Shown: piece by piece, positions 15,705-21,363 of the stretch
Layout: every line of letters begins with the position of its first letter
How positions within the stretch are numbered: position 1 is the first letter of the stretch
DNA from: an uncultured bacterium
Lineage (GTDB): Bacteria; Bacillota; Clostridia; Lachnospirales; Anaerotignaceae
Direction of reading: 5' to 3'
Length of the DNA stretch: 21,363 nucleotides
Assembly (NCBI GenBank): GCA_905214825.1
Contig: CAJMNV010000013.1
Location: 1-21,363 of the forward strand
Program-made: the position numbers and the translations under genes
Notes under the pieces: generated by a model
Seen by the model: the letters and a program-made list of their open reading frames with translations, nothing else
The model's database searches: none
What the model was told of the DNA's origin: nothing

Positions 15705-15736
15705 AAAAAGCGTTGATTGTATTATCAACGCTTTTT
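15705..15736. terminator. Bidirectional terminator between the SUFU gene and the phosphorylase gene
   Basis: A perfect 13-bp inverted repeat (15705-15717 and 15724-15736) encloses a 6-nt loop. Five A bases on the left and five T bases on the right give a U tract on either strand. It lies between two convergent genes (stops at 15697 and 15745) and can end both transcripts. Confidence 0.88.
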
Positions 15737-15744
15737 GTATATGA

Positions 15745-16485
15745 TTATTGTTTTGAAAGTTTTACAAATGCCTCTAATGCAGTGATGATTTCATTTTTTT
15801 CTCCTTGTGCAGAAAGTGTTTCTCCATCAACATAAGATGAAATGCTTTCGGAAGTATCTTCTGCATAAGCCACTACGTTGTTTAATATGGAGGCAGTTTG
15901 TATACCTCTCAAATGTCCAATGGTAAACAATGCCGCTGTTTCCATATCACAGCCCAAAACACCTTGTTTTTCCCAAAATTTGTTGATTTCTATTTCTTTT
16001 TCTGTGTAAAAACTGTCATGACTGCGTGCGATGCCGATATGATAAGGGAAATTTTGTTCTTCTGCGGTTGCGGCACAAGCCATCATCAAAAAAGGGTTGG
16101 GGACAGCAGGAAATGTTGTATCAATATATGTTTTGGAAGTCCCATCATCACGCACAGCACCGTTGACAATGATAATATCACCTACTTTGACTTGTGGTTG
16201 CAAACTACCGCAACTACCAATACGTATCATGGCTTTGACACCGATTTGTGCCAACTCTTCTATGGCAATGCCAGCGGATACACCGCCGATACCGGTGGAA
16301 ATTGCTAGAATGGGGACACCTTTATAAGTGCCGCAGATGCTTTTGTATTCTCGATTATATGCCAATTCCTGTACATTCTCCAAATACATGGCAATACGGT
16401 CAACACGAGCAGGGTCACCAGGTAATACAGCATAGGGAATGTTTAAATTTTTTCCGAGTTGAATATGTGGTTGTAATAAAGCCAA
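15745..16485 (-). CDS. Nucleoside phosphorylase, uridine phosphorylase-like (PNP/UDP family 1)
   Basis: A 246-residue enzyme of the PNP_UDP_1 family, which splits a nucleoside with phosphate into a base and ribose-1-phosphate. The phosphate-binding GDPARVDRI (23-31) and STGIGGVSAGIAIEEL (63-78) are intact, as are RIGSCGSLQ (88-96), VGDIIIVNGAVRDDGTS (101-117) and the ribose/base-site DMETAAL (180-186). The overall pattern, particularly AVRDDGTS followed by FPA, favours uridine phosphorylase, but the base specificity is not settled. The TTG start is supported by a perfect AAAGGAGG (complement of 16493-16500), 7 nt away. It is the only convincing minus-strand gene here and is divergent from the YdcZ-kinase group. 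Confidence 0.92.
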   Translation of the reverse strand: MALLQPHIQLGKNLNIPYAVLPGDPARVDRIAMYLENVQELAYNREYKSICGTYKGVPILAISTGIGGVSAGIAIEELAQIGVKAMIRIGSCGSLQPQVKVGDIIIVNGAVRDDGTSKTYIDTTFPAVPNPFLMMACAATAEEQNFPYHIGIARSHDSFYTEKEIEINKFWEKQGVLGCDMETAALFTIGHLRGIQTASILNNVVAYAEDTSESISSYVDGETLSAQGEKNEIITALEAFVKLSKQ

Positions 16486-16520
16486 AAAAATACCTCCTTT
16501 GTTTATGATGATATATTTTC

Positions 16521-16549
16521 AATGTACAATATTTCTAAAAAAAATGCAA
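16521..16549 (-). promoter_or_regulatory. Possible promoter for the nucleoside phosphorylase gene
   Basis: Reading the minus strand, TTGCAT (16549-16544) and TACATT (16526-16521) are separated by 17 nt. They lie 20 nt upstream of the ribosome site. The -10 match is modest, so this is a tentative call. Confidence 0.35.
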
Positions 16550-16562
16550 CATGGAATAACGT

Positions 16563-16591
16563 TTGAAGTCCATCATATATTGTGTTACAAT
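16563..16591 (+). promoter_or_regulatory. Promoter with extended -10 for the YdcZ pair-kinase operon
   Basis: TTGAAG (16563-16568) and TACAAT (16586-16591) are 17 nt apart, and TGT directly before the -10 box gives an extended -10 element. The promoter stands back to back with the minus-strand one, in a 141-nt divergent gap. No obvious operator palindrome is seen between them. Confidence 0.6.
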
Positions 16592-16626
16592 AAAAAACAA
16601 ATGAATATGTGGGAGGTATACAAAAC

Positions 16627-17052
16627 ATGATTTATGTGATGTTTTTACTGTTATCGGGTATATTGCAAGGGTTGATGCTTTCTTTGAATGGACAGCTGGG
16701 GAATTATTACAGTATGTTTGGCATATCGTTTTTTGTACATAGCATTGCCATGGTATTGCTGATATTATACATAAAATGTAAAGAAAAGAAAAAAATCCGA
16801 TTGACAGGATTTCCAAAATATATCTATCTTGTGGGATTTATGGGCATTGGTATGGTAACATCAAGCAGTTGGTGTACACTTGCCATTGGTGCAACGGCAA
16901 TGACTGCGTTGTCTGTTGTGGGACAGATGGTTTCTTCTGCATTGGTAGACCATTATGGTTGGTTTGGTATGGAGGTGGAAAAATTTGATTGGCGAGAATT
17001 GCCTGCTTATATTTTAGTATTGTTTGGTGTTTGGTTGGTTTCCATGCCATAA
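16627..17052 (+). CDS. YdcZ/DUF606 family half-transporter, first of a pair (DMT superfamily)
   Basis: A 141-residue membrane protein with about five hydrophobic helices (3-20, 33-50, 64-80, 83-108, 124-140). It has the DUF606/YdcZ pattern SGILQGLMLSLNGQLG near the N-terminus and the TALSVVGQMVSSALVDHYGWFG motif (about 97-118). These are short, five-helix members of the drug/metabolite transporter superfamily and are usually encoded in tandem pairs, as here. The substrate is unknown. The ATG at 16627 is chosen because GGAGG (16612-16616) precedes it; the in-frame GTG at 16609 would swallow the ribosome site. The stop at 17052 is 11 nt before the partner gene. Confidence 0.85.
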   Translation: MIYVMFLLLSGILQGLMLSLNGQLGNYYSMFGISFFVHSIAMVLLILYIKCKEKKKIRLTGFPKYIYLVGFMGIGMVTSSSWCTLAIGATAMTALSVVGQMVSSALVDHYGWFGMEVEKFDWRELPAYILVLFGVWLVSMP

Positions 17053-17063
17053 GGAGGGGAAAT

Positions 17064-17528
17064 ATGATATTTTATATTACAGCGATTGCCAATGGTTTTT
17101 TGAATACTGTCAATAAAATGGTGAATGTGAAAGCAGGAGAGTATTTGGGTGTGACAAATGGTGCATTTATCAATTATTTGGAGGCAACAATACTTTCTCT
17201 TTGTTTGATATTTGTGACAGGAAATGGTAGAGAATTGGATTTTTCGCATATCAAAGAAGTACCATTGTTGTTTTATTTAGGTAGTATTTGTGGACTTGCA
17301 GCAATGATATTTTTGATACTGGGGACTCGAAAAACCAGTGCTATGGCATCTACGGTGTTTGCACTTTTGGGGCAACTGGGTATGGCAGTGGTTTTGGATT
17401 ATGTATTTTTTCAATCTTTTCATTTTCGTCGTGTGATTGGTATATTTTTGATTTTGGCTGGTATTGCATGGCGGGAACAAGTGAAAGTACAAAAACGCAG
17501 AGAATGCAAAAGGGAGGAAACAGCTTGA
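17064..17528 (+). CDS. YdcZ/DUF606 family half-transporter, second of a pair (DMT superfamily)
   Basis: A 154-residue paralogue of the preceding protein with about five helices. It has the same landmarks: ITAIANGFLNTVNKMVNVKAG at the N-terminus and STVFALLGQLGMAVVLDYVFF at about 100-120. A basic tail follows (KVQKRRECKREE). The two proteins probably assemble as a heterodimer with opposite membrane topology, as known for other paired short DMT proteins; this is inference. AGGAGGGG (17052-17059) is 4 nt before the ATG at 17064. The last codons overlap the TTG start of the kinase gene, so transporter and kinase are translationally coupled and may share a substrate. Confidence 0.85.
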   Translation: MIFYITAIANGFLNTVNKMVNVKAGEYLGVTNGAFINYLEATILSLCLIFVTGNGRELDFSHIKEVPLLFYLGSICGLAAMIFLILGTRKTSAMASTVFALLGQLGMAVVLDYVFFQSFHFRRVIGIFLILAGIAWREQVKVQKRRECKREETA

Positions 17529-18448
17529 AAATTTGTAATTTTGGTTCTATGAATATGGATTATGTGTATCAAGTAGATGCATTTTTGTTACCAGGGGAAA
17601 CAAAGTCTTCCGATGCTTTATTTATCAACTGTGGTGGAAAAGGGTTAAACCAATCCATTGCGGCGGCAAAAGCAGGAAATGATGTCATTCATGCAGGATT
17701 GATTGGCACAGGCGGTGAAGCACTGGAACAAAGTTTGCAAGAAAATGGCATTGATGTGACATTGTTGGAACACAAACAAGAACAATGTGGGCATGCCATC
17801 ATACAAGTGGAACAATCTGGACAAAACTGCATATTGCTATATGGTGGCACAAATCAAATGTTGACAGAAAGCTATGTAGATGGTGTGTTTGACAAAATAG
17901 GAAAAGATACATTGGTATTGTTGCAAAATGAAACCAATTTGGTTGGCAATATCATAGAAAAAGCCCATGCAAAAGGCATGAAAATTGCATTCAATGCCGC
18001 ACCTATGAACAAAAAAGTGCTGTCTTATCCATTGGATTTGTTGGATTGGTTGATTATCAATGAAGTGGAAGGCAAACAAATTGCAGAATGTCAAAATGAT
18101 GATGAGATATTGCCTATATTACAAAAAAAATATCCGAAATGCAGTATTTTGTTGACATTGGGTAGCAAAGGGGCAATTTGTGTCACAGAGGGTAAGCAAT
18201 ATCAAATTGGCTGTTATCCAGTGCCTGTTGTGGATACCACTGCCGCAGGAGATACATTCAGCGGATATTTTTTGTATGGTGTGTTGCATGGCAAAACCAT
18301 TGCAGATAGTTTGCTTTTGGCAACGACAGCAAGTGCCATTGCCATTGGCAAAAAAGGGGCAGCAAATTCCATACCATTGTTAAAAGATGTGGAAGATGTG
18401 ATTGCAAAAAAACAATTTGGTACATTGAAAGTTTCTGTGACAGAATAA
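17525..18448 (+). CDS. PfkB/ribokinase family sugar (or nucleoside) kinase
   Basis: This 307-residue kinase has the ribokinase-fold signatures: GGKGLNQSIAAAKAG (37-51), matching the ribokinase GGKGxNQA motif, an NExE-type NEVEG (179-183), and the C-terminal DTTAAGDTFSGYF (237-249) with catalytic Asp243 and the AAGD anion hole. The closest pattern is ribokinase (D-ribose to ribose-5-phosphate), but the exact sugar or nucleoside is not fixed. I chose the TTG at 17525: GGGAGG (17512-17517) is 7 nt upstream and MKICNFGSMNMDYVY is the expected first strand. The open frame further upstream is out-of-frame transporter sequence. The start overlaps the preceding stop by 4 nt. With the divergent phosphorylase this suggests nucleoside or pentose use. 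Confidence 0.92.
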   Translation: MKICNFGSMNMDYVYQVDAFLLPGETKSSDALFINCGGKGLNQSIAAAKAGNDVIHAGLIGTGGEALEQSLQENGIDVTLLEHKQEQCGHAIIQVEQSGQNCILLYGGTNQMLTESYVDGVFDKIGKDTLVLLQNETNLVGNIIEKAHAKGMKIAFNAAPMNKKVLSYPLDLLDWLIINEVEGKQIAECQNDDEILPILQKKYPKCSILLTLGSKGAICVTEGKQYQIGCYPVPVVDTTAAGDTFSGYFLYGVLHGKTIADSLLLATTASAIAIGKKGAANSIPLLKDVEDVIAKKQFGTLKVSVTE

Positions 18449-18466
18449 AATAATGGAGGAAGTAAC

Positions 18467-19057
18467 ATGAAACAGGTGTTATATGTTAACTGTTGTGTGC
18501 GTAGAGAAAATTCCAGAACAAAAATATTGGCAGATTATTTCTTGGAACAGCTTTGTAAAAAAGAAGGATATGAAATACAAGAAATTTGTTTGATGGACGA
18601 AAATTTATCGTATTTTACAGATGGATTTTTTGCACAAAGAGAACGACTTTTGAAACAAAAAAATTTTGCCCACCCACGTTTTCGATATGCACACGCATTT
18701 GCAAAAGCGGATAAAATTGTGATTGCAGCACCGTTTTGGGATTTGAGCTTTCCTGCATTGTTGAAAGTATATATTGAAAATTTATGTGTGGACGGTATTA
18801 CATTTGGTTGTAATGAAAATGGGTGTTTTGGTACTTGCAAAGCAGATGAAATGCTTTTTATTACCACAAGGGGCGGCAGTTATCAGGATAGTGCATTTGA
18901 AATGGGCTCCAGATATTTGTGGGCAATGAGTGACTTTTTTGGTATTCCCAAATACCATTGTGTGGCAGCTGATGGTTTGGATATGGGATTGCGTCCCGTA
19001 GCAGACATTTTGGACGATGCAAAAAAAGAATTGGATACCGTATTACAAACATTTTGA
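18467..19057 (+). CDS. NAD(P)H-dependent FMN oxidoreductase (Flavodoxin_2/AzoR-like)
   Basis: A 196-residue flavodoxin-fold reductase. The FMN phosphate loop is near VRRENSRTKILADYF (11-25), the central motif is APFWDLSFPALLKVYIENL (88-106), and the ITTRGGSY loop (132-139) contacts the flavin ring in azoreductase and NQO-type enzymes. Such proteins reduce quinones, azo dyes or nitro compounds with NAD(P)H; the physiological acceptor is unknown. GGAGGA (18455-18460) is 6 nt before the ATG. It lies 18 nt after the kinase and 24 nt before the alcohol dehydrogenase, so it is probably part of the same transcript. Several Cys residues (9, 10, 107, 115, 120, 124) are more than usual for the family. 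Confidence 0.88.
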   Translation: MKQVLYVNCCVRRENSRTKILADYFLEQLCKKEGYEIQEICLMDENLSYFTDGFFAQRERLLKQKNFAHPRFRYAHAFAKADKIVIAAPFWDLSFPALLKVYIENLCVDGITFGCNENGCFGTCKADEMLFITTRGGSYQDSAFEMGSRYLWAMSDFFGIPKYHCVAADGLDMGLRPVADILDDAKKELDTVLQTF

Positions 19058-19081
19058 GAATTAGAAAAGAGGTTTTATAAT

Positions 19082-20137
19082 ATGCAACAAACAATGAAAG
19101 CTGTGGTTTATAAAGGAAACGGACAAATTGCATTGGAAGATAGACCAATGCCTGTGATACAAGAGCCAAGAGATGCCATTGTCAAAGTAACACGTTCCAG
19201 CATTTGTTCCAGTGATTTACATATCAAACATGGTACTGTGCCAAGAGCAAAAGAAAATACCGTATTGGGACATGAATTTGTTGGCGAAGTGGTAGAAGTG
19301 GGTAGTGGTGTCAAAAAATTTAAAATTGGTGCTCGTGTGGCTGTGAATGTGGAAACATTTTGTGGTGAATGCTATTTCTGCAAACGTGGTTTTGTAAATA
19401 ACTGTGTGGAAGGTGGCTGGGAATTGGGCTGTCGTATTGATGGTTGTCAAGCAGAATATGTGCGAGTACCGATTGCAGATAATGGTTTGACATCTATTCC
19501 AGATGATGTTTCTGATGAAGCGGCATTGTTTAATGGTGATATTTTGGCAACAGGGTATTGGGCGGCAAGTATTGGCGAAATTAAGCCTGCGGATACTGTG
19601 GTGGTATTGGGGGCAGGCCCAACAGGGCTTTGTACATTGATGAGTATTCGTTTGTATAGCCCTGCAAAAGTGATTGTGGTAGATGTGAGCGATGCACGTA
19701 TGGCATTGGCAAAAGAAAAAGGGCTGGCTGATGTTTGCTTAAATCCAAATACGGTAGATGTGGAAGCTGAAATTTTGAAGTTGACAGATGGAAGAGGGGC
19801 AGACCGTGTGTTTGAAGTGGCAGGTGGCGATGATACATTCCAGATGGCTTGGAAAGTGGCACGTCCAAATGCGATTGTCGTGTTGGTAGCATTGTATGCC
19901 AAAGAACAGACGCTGCCTTTGCATATGATGTATGGCAAAAATTTGACATTCAAAACAGGTGGTGTGGACGCAAATTGTTGCGATGATATTATGAAAATGG
20001 TACAATGTGGAAAAATTGATACTTCTTGTTTGATTACACATAAAGCACCATTGAATGATGTGATAGAGGGGTATCATACATTTGAAAATAAATTAGATGG
20101 TTGTATCAAATGGGTGATTACACCTTATGAAAGATAA
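19082..20137 (+). CDS. Zinc-dependent medium-chain alcohol dehydrogenase
   Basis: A 351-residue MDR-family dehydrogenase. The catalytic zinc site is Cys42 (ICSSDLH), His64-Glu65 (GHEFVGE) and probably Asp153 (NGDILATGYW). The structural zinc loop is complete, with Cys94, Cys97, Cys100 and Cys108. The Rossmann motif is VVVLGAGPTGL (173-183). The pattern is closest to the secondary-alcohol/threonine dehydrogenase branch rather than horse-liver type; substrate and NAD/NADP preference are not determined. AAAAGAGG (19065-19072) precedes the ATG by 9 nt. It is the last gene before a terminator. With the flavin reductase next to it, a redox-linked role is possible but not proven. Confidence 0.92.
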   Translation: MQQTMKAVVYKGNGQIALEDRPMPVIQEPRDAIVKVTRSSICSSDLHIKHGTVPRAKENTVLGHEFVGEVVEVGSGVKKFKIGARVAVNVETFCGECYFCKRGFVNNCVEGGWELGCRIDGCQAEYVRVPIADNGLTSIPDDVSDEAALFNGDILATGYWAASIGEIKPADTVVVLGAGPTGLCTLMSIRLYSPAKVIVVDVSDARMALAKEKGLADVCLNPNTVDVEAEILKLTDGRGADRVFEVAGGDDTFQMAWKVARPNAIVVLVALYAKEQTLPLHMMYGKNLTFKTGGVDANCCDDIMKMVQCGKIDTSCLITHKAPLNDVIEGYHTFENKLDGCIKWVITPYER

Positions 20138-20148
20138 AATTTGGTGAT

Positions 20149-20183
20149 AAAAAGGTTGTGTGTATGTTTCATACAACCTTTTT
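20149..20183 (+). terminator. Rho-independent terminator after the alcohol dehydrogenase gene
   Basis: An 11-bp perfect inverted repeat (20149-20159 and 20173-20183) has a 13-nt loop that can itself form a small GTATG/CATAC pairing. It ends in a T run. It closes the operon that begins at the 16563 promoter. Confidence 0.85.
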
Positions 20184-20211
20184 GATTTGGAACAATAGTG
20201 AGAATTTATTT

Positions 20212-20240
20212 TTTGCAAAAACAATATTTTATGCTAAAAT
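20212..20240 (+). promoter_or_regulatory. Promoter with extended -10 for sbcD
   Basis: TTTGCA (20212-20217) and TAAAAT (20235-20240) are 17 nt apart, with TGC directly before the -10 box as an extended element. It lies just after the preceding terminator and 43 nt before the sbcD start. Confidence 0.5.
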
Positions 20241-20283
20241 GTGTGCATATCATATGAAAAATTTATGTCATTGGGAGGTTATT

Positions 20284-21363
20284 ATGAAACTGATGCATTT
20301 ATCTGACTTGCATATTGGAAAACGTGTCAATGAATTTTCTATGTTGGAAGAACAACGATATATTTTAAAAGAAATTGTAAAAATTGCAGATGTTGAAAAA
20401 CCACAGGCTGTTTTGATATCCGGTGATGTGTATGACAAACCTGTACCACCAGCAGAGGCAGTGGCAGTATTTGATGATTTTTTGGTGCGTTTGGCAAAAT
20501 TGGATTTACAGGTGTTTGTGATTAGCGGCAACCATGACTCCCCAAATAGATTGGCATTTGGTGGTAGATTGATGCACAAAAGCGGTGTGCATTTATCCCC
20601 TGTATATCAAAGAGAAATTACTCCCATTACATTACAAGATAATTATGGTACAGTGTGTATTTATATGTTACCGTTTATCAAACCCATACATGTGCGTGTG
20701 TGTTTTCCAGATGCAGATATTGTGACATATACAGATGCTGTGTGTCATGCCATAAAACAAATGGATATAGATACCACAAAAAGAAATGTGTTGTTGACAC
20801 ATCAATTTGTCATTGGTTCGGAACGTTCGGAGTCAGAAGAAGTTTCTGTGGGTGGAACAGATGGTGTTTCTGCAGATGTGTTTGATGATTTTGATTATGT
20901 GGCATTGGGACATATTCATAAACCACAGTGTGTGAAAAGAGAAACATTGCGGTATTGTGGTACACCATTGAAATATTCTTTTTCGGAGTGTCGTCATAAA
21001 AAATCCGTTACAATGGTTCATATGGCACAAAAAGGCAATATTCATATAGATACCATACCATTGATACCAAAACGGGATATGAAAGAAATTCGAGGGACAT
21101 ATTTGGAATTGACTGCAAAATCATATTATCAAGCGTTGTGTTTGGAAGATTATTATCATATTACATTGACAGATGAAGAAGATATTCCAGATGTTTTGCA
21201 AAAATTGCGTGTGATATACCCCAATATTATGAAACTGGATTATGATAACCAAAGAACAAAAAATAACCAAAATATTTCTTTTTGTGATGATGTAGAGAAA
21301 TTGACACCTTTGGAATTGATTGCAACGTTTTATGAAATGCAAAACAACCAACCATTATCTGAT
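20284..21363 (+). CDS. sbcD: Nuclease subunit SbcD (Mre11-like), 3' end cut by window
   Basis: SbcD is the manganese-dependent phosphodiesterase of the SbcCD complex, which cleaves DNA hairpins and double-strand ends in repair. All metal-binding motifs of the calcineurin-like domain are present in order: SDLHIG (7-12), GDVYD (47-51), GNHDS (82-86), LTHQF (about 166-170) and GHIHKPQ (about 209-215). The capping domain follows. The frame is open for 360 codons to the last base of the window; the normal length is about 375-400, so only a short tail is missing and sbcC is expected next. GGGAGG (20273-20278) is 5 nt before the ATG. Confidence 0.95.
   Translation, partial: MKLMHLSDLHIGKRVNEFSMLEEQRYILKEIVKIADVEKPQAVLISGDVYDKPVPPAEAVAVFDDFLVRLAKLDLQVFVISGNHDSPNRLAFGGRLMHKSGVHLSPVYQREITPITLQDNYGTVCIYMLPFIKPIHVRVCFPDADIVTYTDAVCHAIKQMDIDTTKRNVLLTHQFVIGSERSESEEVSVGGTDGVSADVFDDFDYVALGHIHKPQCVKRETLRYCGTPLKYSFSECRHKKSVTMVHMAQKGNIHIDTIPLIPKRDMKEIRGTYLELTAKSYYQALCLEDYYHITLTDEEDIPDVLQKLRVIYPNIMKLDYDNQRTKNNQNISFCDDVEKLTPLELIATFYEMQNNQPLSD

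Noticed and set aside
17288..17524. Upstream extension of the kinase frame
   Set aside because: The extra 79 residues are Cys/Phe/Ser-rich and lie out of frame inside the second YdcZ gene. The TTG at 17525 with GGGAGG gives the correct family N-terminus.
20655..20885. A 76-codon plus-strand frame within sbcD
   Set aside because: It is out of frame with the SbcD metal motifs, which run through the same bases in the frame from 20284.

Overview
The window looks like a chromosomal segment of a low-GC Gram-positive bacterium, most likely class Clostridia (Lachnospirales-like; I cannot name a genus). The evidence is the AT-rich, purine-rich coding strands, strong AGGAGG-type ribosome sites, frequent GTG/TTG starts, and the Firmicute gene order ylmE-sepF-yggT-ylmH-divIVA-lspA-rluD-pyrB-pyrC. 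I see no IS element, phage, CRISPR, tRNA or rRNA.

Layout. (1) 1-1484: a membrane-anchored HtrA-type serine protease, 5' end possibly cut by the window, closed by a strong terminator. (2) 1519-about 15736: a long same-strand run with no strong internal terminator. It opens with a sigma-A-like promoter and an uncharacterised HlyD-like membrane protein, then YggS/YlmE, SepF, YggT/YlmG, YlmH and DivIVA (the division-associated ylm cluster), LspA, an RluD-type pseudouridine synthase, PyrB- and PyrC-like proteins, SMC, FtsY and a SUFU-domain protein. It ends at a 13-bp hairpin that can serve both strands. (3) 15745-16485, minus strand: a uridine-phosphorylase-family enzyme. (4) 16563-20183, plus strand, divergent from (3): two YdcZ/DUF606 half-transporters, a ribokinase-family kinase whose start overlaps the second one, an FMN-type NAD(P)H oxidoreductase and a zinc alcohol dehydrogenase, closed by a terminator. 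(5) 20212-end: a promoter and the exonuclease gene sbcD, cut by the window end.

Main point of interest. The pyrB-pyrC pair sits where B. subtilis has lspA-ylyB-pyrR-pyrP-pyrB-pyrC. Both reading frames are full length, in frame, well folded by motif and translationally coupled (ATGA). Yet both appear to have lost catalytic residues. The ATCase-like protein has SARA for STRT, Gly at the essential 80s-loop lysine position and NPGQ for HPTQ. The DHOase-like protein has HCN for the HxH zinc motif and GHSPA for DHAPH. pyrR, pyrP and the later pyr genes are absent from the locus. The pair therefore looks like a maintained, co-translated couple of pseudoenzymes or enzymes with a new function, rather than ordinary pyrimidine biosynthesis genes. 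This rests on my alignment from memory to the E. coli and B. subtilis enzymes, not on a computed alignment.

The other genes mostly serve envelope quality control (HtrA), division and septum placement (SepF, YggT, DivIVA), lipoprotein maturation (LspA), rRNA modification and ribosome quality control (RluD, YlmH), chromosome condensation (SMC), membrane protein targeting (FtsY), and probable nucleoside/pentose and redox metabolism in the right part.
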